From Jatrophihabitans sp. (lineage in GTDB: Bacteria; Actinomycetota; Actinomycetes; Mycobacteriales; Jatrophihabitantaceae): a stretch of 45,183 nt of DNA. The notes under the pieces are model-generated. The model made no database searches. It was not told the origin of the DNA and saw only the letters and a list, made by a program, of their open reading frames with translations. Positions within the stretch are counted from its first letter, which is position 1, and every line of letters begins with the position of its first letter. A program made the translations under genes and the position numbers. Where the stretch lies: positions 1 through 45,183 of the forward strand of contig DASWNX010000013.1 of assembly GCA_036399055.1 (NCBI GenBank), in the 5' to 3' direction. This document shows, piece by piece, positions 1 through 8,532 of the stretch.

Positions 1-567
<567 letters not shown>

Positions 568-571
568 GGTC

Positions 572-1189
572 ATGACGGCCGAGACGCTGCCAGCGGTCAC
601 CGGCGTCGTGCTCGCCGCCGGGGCGGGGCGCCGGCTCGGCCGTCCCAAGGCCGATGTCGAGCTCGGCGGGCAACGGCTGGTCGAGCGAGCGGTCTCCACG
701 CTGCTCGCCGGCGGCTGCGCCGAGGTGCTGGCGGTGTTGCGTCCCGAGCAGGCCGGCGCCGCCGGCGCCCGGACGGTCGTCAACCCCGATCCGGACCGGG
801 GGATGGGCTCGTCGCTGCGGTGCGCGCTGGCAGAGCTGGTCTGCGATCAGCAGTCCCACGCCTGCGTGGTGCTGCTGGTGGACCTGGTGGGCGTGCGTCC
901 GGCGGAGGTGGCGGCGGTGATCGAGCGACACCGGGCAGGCGCCTCGATCGTCGCGGTCCGCCGGGCCGGTCAGCGTTCCCACCCGGTTCTGGTGAGCCGC
1001 CGCTGGTACCCCGAGCTCGCCGCCGCCGCGGTGGGCGACCAGGGCGGCCGGGACTTCTTCGCCCGGCGGATTGCCGACACCAGCTTCCTCGATTACCCCG
1101 ATCCGCTCGATGACATCGACACCGCCGATGACCTGCGCCGCGCGCTGGCCGCGCAGCCGTCGACGGGTCAGGCCGGCGGCGCCAGCTGA
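572..1189 (+). CDS. MocA/MobA-like molybdenum cofactor nucleotidyltransferase
   Basis: Nucleotidyltransferase of the MobA/MocA type, expected to attach CMP or GMP to molybdopterin. The 205 residues start with the nucleotide-binding VVLAAGAGRRLGRPK loop (residues 12-26) and carry a GMGSSLRCAL motif (about 77-86), typical of MocA/PucB-like enzymes that prepare cofactor for xanthine dehydrogenase-family hydroxylases. The usual aspartate-proline metal-binding block reads LLVDLVGVRP here, with Asp present. The C-terminus has the DIDTADDLRRAL segment common to the family. It starts 4 bp after ribH and converges with the DUF1116 gene, overlapping it by 22 bp. The molybdenum hydroxylase at 11761-15673 is the natural client; FAD- or sugar-nucleotidyltransferase activity cannot be excluded. 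Confidence 0.78.
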   Translation: MTAETLPAVTGVVLAAGAGRRLGRPKADVELGGQRLVERAVSTLLAGGCAEVLAVLRPEQAGAAGARTVVNPDPDRGMGSSLRCALAELVCDQQSHACVVLLVDLVGVRPAEVAAVIERHRAGASIVAVRRAGQRSHPVLVSRRWYPELAAAAVGDQGGRDFFARRIADTSFLDYPDPLDDIDTADDLRRALAAQPSTGQAGGAS

Positions 1190-2580
1190 GCCAGCCGGGC
1201 CAGCGCCTTGGGAAAGATCTCGGCCGGCGGGGTGACCAGGCCGGCGCCGACCTGCCCGACCCCGGCCAGCCGACCGGCCATGCCGGTGTTGATCTGAGGC
1301 AGGATCTCGGTCCGCACCACCTTGGTGACGTCGATCCCGGTCGGCGAGCCACGGAAGTCCAGCACCGGGATCGAGTACATCGGATGCTCGCCGACGGTGA
1401 TCTCATACATCCGCCGCGACGCCGCCAGCGCGTCGGACACCTCGCCGCCGACGAACCGGACGATCGCCGGGGCGGCCGCCATCGAGAAACCGCCGAGGCC
1501 GGCCGTCTCGGTGATAGCCGAGTCGCCGATGTCGGGGTTGGCGTCGGCTGGGCCGAAGCTGCCCAGGAACAACCCGTCGGCCAGCTGGGCGGGCCCGGTG
1601 AACCACTGGTCGCCTGCGCCGGAGACCTGGATGCCGAAGTCGGTCCCGTTGCGCGCCATCGCCACCACCACCGTCGAGCCGGGGATGTCGCGGGCGGCGT
1701 CCAGCGTCAGCTTGCAGGCAGGCATCGCGAGGTTGAGGAAGAAGTGGTCGTTGCCGGCCATGAACCGGACCGCCTCGGCGACGTCGGCCGACGGCGCCCC
1801 GGAGTCGATCAGCTCGGGCAGCAACTCGCGCAGCAGCATCAGGGTGCCGGCCCGGTTGCGGTTGTGGGCCTCATCGCCCATCTGCAGCATCTGGGCCAGG
1901 ATCGCCTTGAGGTCGACCGGGCCGTGCCGGCGCACCGCGGTCTGCAGCAGCGGGGCAAGCACCCGCGACATCCAGCGCAGCCGGGTCAGCACCTCCGGTG
2001 AGTAGGCGCCGTAGCGAAGCACCTTGCCCAGGCCCTCGTTGAGGGTGCAGTACGTCCGCCGGCCGGTGGCCGGGTCCTCGACCACGAACACCCACATCGA
2101 GGCCGACACCACGCCTGCCATCGGGCCGACCGCCGAGTGATGGTGGCACGGGTCCAGGGAGTGCCCCGCGCCGGAGGCGAACAGCTCCTCGGCGTCCTCC
2201 GGGCGCTCGACGACCCCTTCCAGCGCGGCGGCGCCCATCAGCGCCCCGCGCAGCGGGCCGGACGCGCGCGACCACTCGATCGGCGGGCCGGCGTGCAGGA
2301 AGTCCCGGTCGGCCAGGCCCAGCGTGGCGCCGGCGGGCAGCACGTCCACCAGGTGGGCCTCGGTGGCGAAGATCCGGCTCAGCGCCTCGGCGTTGGCCGG
2401 CCGGCGGCGAGGATCGGCCATCACCCGCGCCAGATCGGCCTCGGTGCCTGGCATCGGCGGCCGCCAGTCGACCTGGCTGACTCCGCCGCCCTGGGCGGCC
2501 ACCGAGTCGGCGAACAGGCCGACTCCAGCGGCGACGACCTGCGGCGCGGAGCCGGTGAACCGGTGGGTGTCGGTGCTCAT
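1168..2580 (-). CDS. DUF1116 family protein (AllG/YlbE-like oxamate carbamoyltransferase subunit)
   Basis: A 470-residue DUF1116 protein. The family is known from the E. coli allantoin region (YlbE/AllG), where FdrA, YlbE and YlbF have been reported to form an oxamate carbamoyltransferase that phosphorolyses oxalurate to oxamate and carbamoyl phosphate. The sequence has the family's long central block with SLDPCHHHSAVGPMAG (about residue 140), CTLNEGLGKVLRYG (about 178) and a conserved MARNGTDFGIQ stretch (about 310). The ATG at 2580 has GGAGG about 9 nt upstream and overlaps the fdrA stop (ATGA), so the two are translationally coupled. The usual third partner (DUF2877, AllH) is not found in the window. 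Confidence 0.82.
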   Translation of the reverse strand: MSTDTHRFTGSAPQVVAAGVGLFADSVAAQGGGVSQVDWRPPMPGTEADLARVMADPRRRPANAEALSRIFATEAHLVDVLPAGATLGLADRDFLHAGPPIEWSRASGPLRGALMGAAALEGVVERPEDAEELFASGAGHSLDPCHHHSAVGPMAGVVSASMWVFVVEDPATGRRTYCTLNEGLGKVLRYGAYSPEVLTRLRWMSRVLAPLLQTAVRRHGPVDLKAILAQMLQMGDEAHNRNRAGTLMLLRELLPELIDSGAPSADVAEAVRFMAGNDHFFLNLAMPACKLTLDAARDIPGSTVVVAMARNGTDFGIQVSGAGDQWFTGPAQLADGLFLGSFGPADANPDIGDSAITETAGLGGFSMAAAPAIVRFVGGEVSDALAASRRMYEITVGEHPMYSIPVLDFRGSPTGIDVTKVVRTEILPQINTGMAGRLAGVGQVGAGLVTPPAEIFPKALARLAQLAPPA

Positions 2581-4049
2581 GGCCGGCCTCCAGTGGCGAT
2601 CAGGCTGAGTGCGTGCCGGGTGGCGGCGGCGTTCGAGGTGAACACCGACGCTCCGGCCTGGTGCAACCGTCGCGCCGAGGCCTCCAGCGACTGGGGGTCG
2701 CGGCGGGCGCCGATCAGGCTCACCACCACTGGCGTCGTCGTGCCGGCCAGCAGCGGCAGCAATTCGGCCACCGGATCAGGGTGGCTGCCATGCCCGAGCA
2801 CGACGTCGAGCAGCACCACCGCGGTGTCGGGGTCCTCCAGCAGCTCGGCCAGGCGGCGGTCGCGTAGCGACGGGTCGATCATCGGGTGCGCCCGGCCCTG
2901 GGTGAGCGCGTCGTCGCCGAAGTCGATCATCAGATGCCCGGGCCAGCGCAAGGTGGCATCCAGCGCCCAGTCCGGGCGCAGCGGGATGTTCGAACGCACC
3001 TCGCCCAGTTCGGCGCTGGCGATCAGCATCGCCTCGTCGCACAGGGTGCCGCCGCAGAACAGCCCGCGCAGGGCGCCGGACCGGGCTTGGCCGCTCCCGG
3101 GAGGCTGCGCCACCCACGACGGCCAGGTCGGCGCCGGGGCGCCCAGCTCGGCCAGGACGGTCTCGGTCGCCTGGGTCAGGTCGGGCTGGCCGGGCCCCAG
3201 CAGCGCGAACCGGACCGGGGTGGCCAAGCCGTCGGCGACCTGCCGGACCCGCTCGGCCACCGAGGCCGCCGGAGGCTTGGACACCACCAGGATCAGCTCG
3301 GTGCCCGGGTCGGCGTCCAGCATTCGCAGCGCGGCCAGGGTAGAGCGCCCGGCGACCTCGGCGGACAGGTCCCGCCCGCCGACCCCGAGCGCGGCGCTGA
3401 CCCCGACCCCGGCCGCGTCCAGCAGGCACAGCACCTGCTGCGCTCCGGTTCCCGAGGCCGCGACCAGCCCGACCGGGCCACGCTCAAGGGTGTGGGAGAA
3501 CCCCAGGCCCAGGCCGCCGATGACCGCGGTGCCGCAGTCGGGCCCCATCACCAGCAGCCCTCGCTCGGCCGCGGCGTCCTTGAGCTGGATCTCCTGGGCG
3601 AGGCTGACATTGTCGGAGAACACCAGCACGTCACAGCCGGCTTCCAGGGCGTCCATCGCCTCGGTGAAGGCGTGCTGGCCAGGCACCGAGATGAGCGCCA
3701 GCCCGGCGCCGGTGGAGGCCGCGGCCGAGCCGATGGTGCGCGGCGGCTGCTCGGCGGCGGCAGCGCCGGTGGACCGGCTGGGTGCGCTGAGCAGCCGCTC
3801 GGCCAGCTGCGCGGCGTCCTCGACGGCCTGCTGGTCGCCGGCCCGGACGGCGATGAACAGCTCGTTCGGGGACTGGCTGGCGGGCGGCTCAAACCCCATC
3901 CCGGCCAACATCTCGAGGTTGAGCTCGGTGGCCATGCCGACCAGGGCGGCCTGAACCCCGGCGGCCTGGCCCACCTGGCGGCTGACCTGCAGCAGGGTCA
4001 CCGAGTCGGCGTAGAGCCCCCGGCGCAGCAGTACCTGTTCCGAACTCAT
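2577..4049 (-). CDS. fdrA: FdrA family protein (AllF-like carbamoyltransferase subunit)
   Basis: A 490-residue FdrA-type protein, related to the succinyl-CoA synthetase alpha/beta fold. The start at 4049 gives MSSEQVLLRRGLYADSV, the normal FdrA beginning, and has a GGAGG ribosome site 6 nt upstream; an in-frame ATG at 4085 would add 12 unlikely residues. Recognisable blocks are the VLVFSDNVSLAQEIQLKD segment, the GPDCGTAVIGGLGLGF loop and the GASGTGAQQVL-like glycine loop (AASGTGAQQ), which in the CoA-ligase fold bind nucleotide or phosphate. A late His-containing VLGHGSHPDPV motif is also present. It leads a two-gene unit with DUF1116, divergent from the PucR regulator. Oxamate/carbamoyl transfer is inferred from the family; the true substrate is unknown. 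Confidence 0.85.
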   Translation of the reverse strand: MSSEQVLLRRGLYADSVTLLQVSRQVGQAAGVQAALVGMATELNLEMLAGMGFEPPASQSPNELFIAVRAGDQQAVEDAAQLAERLLSAPSRSTGAAAAEQPPRTIGSAAASTGAGLALISVPGQHAFTEAMDALEAGCDVLVFSDNVSLAQEIQLKDAAAERGLLVMGPDCGTAVIGGLGLGFSHTLERGPVGLVAASGTGAQQVLCLLDAAGVGVSAALGVGGRDLSAEVAGRSTLAALRMLDADPGTELILVVSKPPAASVAERVRQVADGLATPVRFALLGPGQPDLTQATETVLAELGAPAPTWPSWVAQPPGSGQARSGALRGLFCGGTLCDEAMLIASAELGEVRSNIPLRPDWALDATLRWPGHLMIDFGDDALTQGRAHPMIDPSLRDRRLAELLEDPDTAVVLLDVVLGHGSHPDPVAELLPLLAGTTTPVVVSLIGARRDPQSLEASARRLHQAGASVFTSNAAATRHALSLIATGGRP

Positions 4050-4115
4050 GCGCGGCCTCCAGCCGGTGTCGGGTGCCCACTGCATGCGGCCCTGGCTGGA
4101 ACGTAATCAGTGAGC

Positions 4116-4148
4116 TACCTTCTGCCGATGGTTACAGTTGCCAACCAT
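4116..4148 (+). promoter_or_regulatory. Putative leaderless pucR promoter with overlapping inverted repeat
   Basis: TACCTT at 4116-4121 fits the actinobacterial -10 pattern TAnnnT and ends six bases before the ATG at 4128, the spacing expected if transcription starts on that A. ATGGTT (4128-4133) and AACCAT (4143-4148) form a 6-bp inverted repeat across the start, a possible operator. No convincing -35 hexamer is seen. This lies in the 4050-4127 divergent gap with fdrA. Confidence 0.35.
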
Positions 4149-5891
4149 CAAGCTCACAACCTACGCAATCTGCCAGCAGACGGCACGGACGGGCTCAGCG
4201 TGGCGGAGCTGCTGGAGGCGCCGAGGCTGGCCGGCGCCACGGTGCTGGCGGGTGGGTCGGGCCTGAATCGGGTGGTGCGAGGGGTCGGCGTGCTGGAAGT
4301 GCCCGACATCCTGCCGGGGGTCAAGGCCCACCAGCTGCTGCTCAGCACGGCTTTCGCCCTGGACCCGGCCTCGGCCGCGGCAGCCGGCTTGGCGACCGAC
4401 GCAGCCGGCGGCTTGGCGACCGACGCAGCCGCCGGTCAGCGCAGGCAGCTGCTGCGGCTGATCGAGGATCTCAACGCCCGGCAGCTGTCGGGTATCGCGG
4501 TCGAGTTGGGCGCGGCGCAGCTGCCCGCGCAGGTGATCGAGCTGGCGGACGAGCTCGGCTTTCCGGTGCTGCGGCTGGGCGACGGCGTGGTCTTCGACGA
4601 GGTGCTCACCGAGGTCTACGAGCTGTTGCTGGAGCGGCAGAGCCAGGTGCTGACCCAGTCCGACGCGCTGCACGCGGCCATCTCCAGCATCGTGCTCAAC
4701 GGCGGCGGACTGCCCCAGATCGCCGACGAGGTGTCCCAGCTGCTGGACTGCGCGCTGCTGATCACCACACCGGACGGCCGGGTGCAGGCCGACGAGGGCG
4801 GCGCTGGGCATCGTCAGGCGGTCGAGGCGGCCGGGCTGTGGGACAGCAGCGGCCGGTTGCTGGTGGAGCGGCTGCGCATCGGGCTGCTGGCGGCGGAGGA
4901 GGACGAGTACGGCGGGCAGGCCGCGATGACCTCGATCGTGGCCGGCGGCCTCGATCATGGCCGGATCGTGGCCTACCGGCAGCAGCCGCTGCCGCCGGGG
5001 ACCGTGCAAGCGCTGGAGCGGGTGGCGATCGTGGCGGCGCTGACCATCACCAAGGAGCTGGCAGTCTCGGCGGTCGAGGGAAAGTTCCGGGGCGACTACC
5101 TGCGCGACGTGCTGACCGGCCAGGTCGCGGTGGACGAGCCGGTCGTGCAGCACTGCCGCTCACTGGGCTGGGACATCGACCGCCCGATGGTGGTGCTGGT
5201 GGCGGAGTTGGACGCGGCCGAACCCAGCAAGCCGGGGGCGGCGCCGGCCGGGTCGGCGGTGGTGCAGCGGTCCCAGCACGAGCGCTTCGTCTCGGCCTGG
5301 CAGCAGGTGCTGCGGGCTCGTGACAAGACCGTGCCGGTGGTGGGCTTCAGCCACGAGGTCGTCGCGCTGCTTCCGGCGCGCTCCGGCGAGCAGGCTCGGA
5401 TGGTGGCCGAGCTGATCGCCGCGGTGTCCGGGGACCGTGGCGGGGGCCGGCAGTCCTTCAGCGCCGGGGTGTCGCGCCGGGTGCTCGAGCCGTCTGAGAT
5501 CGCCACCGGTTACGCCCAGGCCCGCAAGGCGGTCTCGGTCGGGCGGCGGGTGCACGGTCACGGCAGCGTGTCGCATTTCGACTCCCTAGGCGTGCACCGG
5601 TTGCTGTCGCTGGTGCCCGACACCGCTGAGTTGAAGTCCTTCGCCACTGAGGTGCTCGGCGTGCTGGCCTCAGACGCCGCCGACGCGGCCGATCTGCGGA
5701 TGACCCTGCAGACGTTGCTCGACACCAACCTCAACGTGGCTGAGACGGCCCGGCTGCTGCACTTTCACTACAACACGCTGCGGTACCGGATCAGCAAGCT
5801 GGAACGGATCGTGGGGCCGTTCACCACCGACCCGCATCTGCGGCTAGACGTCGCGCTGGCGCTGCAGGTCGTGCAGATGCGGGGCATCTGA
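4128..5891 (+). CDS. PucR family transcriptional regulator
   Basis: A 587-residue regulator of the purine-catabolism (PucR) class. Residues about 20-170 form the N-terminal PucR ligand-binding domain (LSVAELLEAPRLAG, then VLEVPDILPGVKAHQLLLST). A GGDEF-like/middle region follows, and the C-terminus (about 520-580) has the PucR helix-turn-helix: TNLNVAETARLLHFHYNTLR then YRISKLERIVG. ATG 4128 is chosen because a -10-like element sits at leaderless distance; GTG 4110 would add six residues. A 21-nt sequence is duplicated in frame (4386-4406 and 4410-4430), repeating GLATDAAG inside the PucR domain. Divergent from fdrA-DUF1116 and near permease and molybdenum hydroxylase genes, it probably controls this catabolic locus. 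Confidence 0.88.
   Translation: MVTVANHQAHNLRNLPADGTDGLSVAELLEAPRLAGATVLAGGSGLNRVVRGVGVLEVPDILPGVKAHQLLLSTAFALDPASAAAAGLATDAAGGLATDAAAGQRRQLLRLIEDLNARQLSGIAVELGAAQLPAQVIELADELGFPVLRLGDGVVFDEVLTEVYELLLERQSQVLTQSDALHAAISSIVLNGGGLPQIADEVSQLLDCALLITTPDGRVQADEGGAGHRQAVEAAGLWDSSGRLLVERLRIGLLAAEEDEYGGQAAMTSIVAGGLDHGRIVAYRQQPLPPGTVQALERVAIVAALTITKELAVSAVEGKFRGDYLRDVLTGQVAVDEPVVQHCRSLGWDIDRPMVVLVAELDAAEPSKPGAAPAGSAVVQRSQHERFVSAWQQVLRARDKTVPVVGFSHEVVALLPARSGEQARMVAELIAAVSGDRGGGRQSFSAGVSRRVLEPSEIATGYAQARKAVSVGRRVHGHGSVSHFDSLGVHRLLSLVPDTAELKSFATEVLGVLASDAADAADLRMTLQTLLDTNLNVAETARLLHFHYNTLRYRISKLERIVGPFTTDPHLRLDVALALQVVQMRGI
4386..4430 (+). repeat. In-frame 24-bp-period tandem duplication in pucR
   Basis: A 21-nt string beginning GGCTTGGCGACC occurs identically at 4386-4406 and 4410-4430, a period of 24 bp that keeps frame and duplicates eight residues. 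It is a recent-looking slippage or duplication event. Confidence 0.85.
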
Positions 5892-5995
5892 GGCGTTGCA
5901 TCATCAGGCTTCGTTCTACCTCGGATCAGTGGCCGCTGAGCAGGGTCCATACGGCGTGTCGCCGCTGCCGCGCGGCCAACGACGGGGACGTCGAG

Positions 5996-6865
5996 TCACT
6001 CAGTAAACGGCGTTGGAACTGCCCTATTCGAGGCTTGGGCTAAGCGGACGATAAGCGCGCCCACAACGTGGACCATCAACCATGCGTCGGAAAGGTCCGA
6101 CTCGGTGTAGTGATGTGCTTCGCCTTCGTTCCGCTCAGCCGCCGCCCATTGGGCGAATGCCGCGATTGCATCAGTCAGTCGGCTGTCGCGGGCGCTGAAC
6201 AGTCCGCGACGTTTTGCGCTCGCAATCAACGGACCCAGGGTGCGGCCCTCACAGCCTAACGCTTCCAGCGTCTCTTGTAGGGCCGTTGCTGCGTCCGTAA
6301 TGGCGTCACCGGCGTCGCCTACGCGAATTTCTTGGAGGGCCTTCATGTAGGCCTTCTCGCCGCTGGCGAATTCTGCATGGCCGTGTAGCAAGTACAGCGC
6401 GGGGAACACAACGGCAGCGTTCATCTCAAAAGATTCGACTGGAATAATCTGTCCTTCGACCAGGCGGAATGCCACTCGGTGAGCCTCGAAGATGCGGTTA
6501 ACCTCGCTGCGGAAGAACTGCTGAGCGCTGTCGCCTTCGAGCAACCCCTCTTCGTCAAACGCCATGTCCATCGCTTCAAGCACTGAGAGGACTTCAGGCG
6601 TGCTGTTGGCGAAGCGCAGGCGCGAGCCCGCATCGTCGAGACCATTGCTCTCTAGACCGAGCGACACTTCTAGGGCTTCCGCTATCAATGTGTTCGCGGA
6701 GGTGCCGTATTGGTTGGTGGGTATCACGTCTACGCAAGCGTTCTTCCACGCTCGCTTGAGCTTGACCAGGGCCTCGGGTGGTATCTCAGCGGTCCACAGC
6801 GACTCACCACGCGCCTCGGCATCCGCCTGGGCCGCCAGCCGTAGTCGCTCTGCGTACAGCTCCAT
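5996..6865 (-). CDS. Abi_C/HEPN-like protein, candidate abortive-infection RNase
   Basis: A 289-residue protein with no close household relative. Its C-terminal third resembles the abortive-infection C-terminal (Abi_C) fold of HEPN proteins: a helix leads to WAAAERNEGEAHH, whose R-N-x4-H (Arg about 245, His about 251) is the catalytic pattern of HEPN ribonucleases, followed by a hydrophobic helix DAWLMVHVVGALIVRLAQ. The middle FFRSEVNRIFEAHRVAFRLV (about 117-136) then GQIIPV resembles the vN-leader-dG segment preceding Abi_C domains. ATG 6865 and GTG 6871 are both possible; no clear ribosome site is visible. Base use is noticeably less G/C-rich than the neighbours, suggesting acquisition. No antitoxin or partner is adjacent. 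Function is inferred from motif only. Confidence 0.6.
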   Translation of the reverse strand: MELYAERLRLAAQADAEARGESLWTAEIPPEALVKLKRAWKNACVDVIPTNQYGTSANTLIAEALEVSLGLESNGLDDAGSRLRFANSTPEVLSVLEAMDMAFDEEGLLEGDSAQQFFRSEVNRIFEAHRVAFRLVEGQIIPVESFEMNAAVVFPALYLLHGHAEFASGEKAYMKALQEIRVGDAGDAITDAATALQETLEALGCEGRTLGPLIASAKRRGLFSARDSRLTDAIAAFAQWAAAERNEGEAHHYTESDLSDAWLMVHVVGALIVRLAQASNRAVPTPFTE

Positions 6866-7017
6866 CCGCACAGTTTCGCATCACGCTCTGCGGGTTGCAG
6901 GGATGCTCAGTGATGGAGAGGGTGGACACCGTTCGTTGCGGGCAGGGGAGATCGTATCGAGGGGTGGGATCCCGAGCCGATACTTGGGGGTGAACCTGCG
7001 GAAGGTTTGAAGGCATC

Positions 7018-7045
7018 TTGACATATTCCCATATAGGAATATGAT
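7018..7045 (+). promoter_or_regulatory. Promoter and ArsR-type operator of the arsR-SRPBCC pair
   Basis: TTGACA (7018-7023), 16 bp, TATGAT (7040-7045) is a near-consensus sigma-70/HrdB promoter. The -10 ends six bases before ATG 7052, predicting a leaderless mRNA. A perfect 8-bp inverted repeat, CATATTCC (7022-7029) and GGAATATG (7036-7043) with a 6-nt spacer, fills the core promoter; binding of the ArsR product there would block RNA polymerase, so autorepression is likely. Confidence 0.85.
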
Positions 7046-7051
7046 TTCGGC

Positions 7052-7435
7052 ATGGCGAGAGCGGCGACGACGGCGGACGCGTTCAACGCGATAGCCGAAG
7101 CGCGCCGCCGCGAGATCCTAGACGTGCTCGCCGACGGTGAGCGCGGCGTCAACGACCTCGTCACGCTGCTGGGCCTGGCTCAGCCACTGGTGTCCAAGCA
7201 CCTTCGGGTGCTGCGCGAGGTCGGCTTGGTCGACGTGCGTGAGGACGGCCGCCAGCGGGTGTACCGGCTCAATGCCCGGTCGCTCAAACCCGTACACGAC
7301 TGGGTCAGCGGCTACGAGCGGTTGTGGTCTGAGCGGCTGGACCGCCTCGACGCCGTGGTGCGGGAGCTCAAGGAACTCGAAGAACAGCAGGACATCACTG
7401 AGGAGGAGCACGGAGATGACAGCAGGAACCAGTAG
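7052..7435 (+). CDS. ArsR-family winged-helix repressor
   Basis: A 127-residue ArsR-type DNA-binding protein. The core runs from FNAIAEARRREILDVLADGE through NDLVTLLGLAQPLVSKHLRV (recognition helix, about residues 33-55) to the wing VDVREDGRQRVYRLN (about 61-77). It lacks the CxC metal-binding motif of classic ArsR/SmtB sensors and instead belongs to the stand-alone group paired with SRPBCC/AHSA1 proteins. The start codon lies directly at the predicted transcript 5' end. It overlaps the SRPBCC gene by 20 bp. The palindrome inside its own promoter makes it the probable autorepressor; the inducer is unknown. Confidence 0.92.
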   Translation: MARAATTADAFNAIAEARRREILDVLADGERGVNDLVTLLGLAQPLVSKHLRVLREVGLVDVREDGRQRVYRLNARSLKPVHDWVSGYERLWSERLDRLDAVVRELKELEEQQDITEEEHGDDSRNQ

Positions 7436-7904
7436 CGGCGCCGCCGTGATGACGCTGCCGAGCGACACCCAGATCCTGATCACCCGGGAGTTCAACGCCC
7501 CCAGGGCCCTGGTCTACCGGGCCTGGACGACGCCAGAGCTCATCAAGCGCTGGTGGGGCGCCGAGCGGGGCGAGGTCACCGAAGTCGAGGTCGACCTCCG
7601 GGTCGGCGGCCGCTGGCGCTACGTGTCGGTCACCCACGCCGGGTTCGAGTTCGCCTTCAGCGGGGAGTACCGCGAGATCGTGGAGAACGAGCGGCTGGTG
7701 TGGACCGAGGTCTATGAGCAGATGCCCGAGCACGAGGCGCTGAACACCCTCACCCTGACCGAGCAGGGGGGACGCGCCACGCTCACTATCCTGGTCGAGC
7801 ACGCCAGCAAGGAGTCCCGGGACGCCCACCTCGACTCCGGCATGGAACCCGGCATGCAGGACGCGCTGAGGCTGCTCGAGCAAGTCGCGGCGTCGCTGAG
7901 GTGA
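7416..7904 (+). CDS. SRPBCC (AHSA1/START-like) domain protein
   Basis: A 162-residue SRPBCC protein of the AHSA1 type, a small hydrophobic-pocket fold. Visible family landmarks are the opening ITREFNAPRALVYRAWTTPE, the LIKRWWG tryptophan pair, VGGRWRYVSV (about 64), GEYREIVENERLVWTE (about 83) and a C-terminal helix after DSGMEPGMQDALRLLEQ. ATG 7416 has AGGAGG about 10 nt upstream and lies inside the end of arsR, so the two are coupled; an alternative ATG is at 7449. ArsR-SRPBCC pairs are common in actinobacteria, where the SRPBCC partner is thought to bind a small hydrophobic ligand or handle the stress sensed by the repressor. The substrate is not predictable. Confidence 0.9.
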   Translation: MTAGTSSGAAVMTLPSDTQILITREFNAPRALVYRAWTTPELIKRWWGAERGEVTEVEVDLRVGGRWRYVSVTHAGFEFAFSGEYREIVENERLVWTEVYEQMPEHEALNTLTLTEQGGRATLTILVEHASKESRDAHLDSGMEPGMQDALRLLEQVAASLR

Positions 7905-7914
7905 ACCGCACGCC

Positions 7915-8514
7915 ATGAGCGCCGCGGACGAGGGGACCGCCGCACCGGCCGGCTCCGCGCCGGCCGGCTCCGCACCGGCTGGCTCCCTACCGGCTGGCTC
8001 CGTACCGGCTGGCTCGGCGCCGCGTGAGCAGGACCGCTACGTCGCGGTGATCGGGCCGCGGACGGCCGACGCAAGGCTCTACCAGCTGGCCTACGAGGTC
8101 GGGGCCGAGCTCGCCGGCCGGCACGCCGTCCTGCTCTGCGGCGGGCTCACCGGGGTGATGGAGGCGGCGGCCCGTGGCGCGCGTGAGGCGTCGCCGCCGG
8201 GACGTTCGATCGGCCTGCTGCCGGGAACCGACCGGCAGGAGGGCAACCCGTTCCTGGACTACACGCTGGCCACCGGCCTGGCCGAGGCCAGGGACGGGGC
8301 GCTGGTCACCAGCGCCGACGCCGTGATCGCGGTGGGCTGCAATCCGGGGACGCTGATCGAGATCGGCTATGCGCTCAAACGCCAACGCCCGCTGGCGGTG
8401 TTGGCCGGCTGGGCGGTGCTGGACGAGTCCGGCCAGCCGGTTCCCGGGTTCCGGGTGGCCCGGACTGCCGCCGAGGCGGTCACCATGGTGCTCGGCCAAG
8501 CCGGCGATGGCTGA
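7915..8514 (+). CDS. TIGR00725/LOG-like Rossmann protein
   Basis: A 199-residue Rossmann-fold protein of the TIGR00725 group, related to lysine-decarboxylase-like/LOG proteins. The folded part starts near residue 40 with YVAVIGPRTAD, followed by VLLCGGLTGVMEAAARGA (nucleotide-binding PGGxGT-like region), GRSIGLLPG and VGCNPGTLIEIGYALK, where the usual PGG is CNPG. The first ~38 residues are a low-complexity run of GSAPA-type pentads from a 15-bp tandem repeat and are not part of the family fold. It begins 10 bp after the SRPBCC stop, so may be cotranscribed. Family members bind nucleotides, but the biological role of TIGR00725 is not established. Confidence 0.82.
   Translation: MSAADEGTAAPAGSAPAGSAPAGSLPAGSVPAGSAPREQDRYVAVIGPRTADARLYQLAYEVGAELAGRHAVLLCGGLTGVMEAAARGAREASPPGRSIGLLPGTDRQEGNPFLDYTLATGLAEARDGALVTSADAVIAVGCNPGTLIEIGYALKRQRPLAVLAGWAVLDESGQPVPGFRVARTAAEAVTMVLGQAGDG
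7942..8022 (+). repeat. 15-bp in-frame tandem repeat (GSAPA pentads)
   Basis: About five copies of a GGCTCCGCACCGGCT-like unit encode successive G-S-(A/L/V)-P-A pentapeptides at the N-terminus of the LOG-like protein. Copies differ mainly at the residue after serine. Confidence 0.85.
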
Positions 8515-8532
8515 GCCCGTCTTGCTTCCGGT

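Noticed and set aside
2137-3954. 605-codon plus-strand frame opposite DUF1116/fdrA
   Set aside because: It is antisense to two recognisable family proteins and has no domain; long shadow frames are expected at this GC content.
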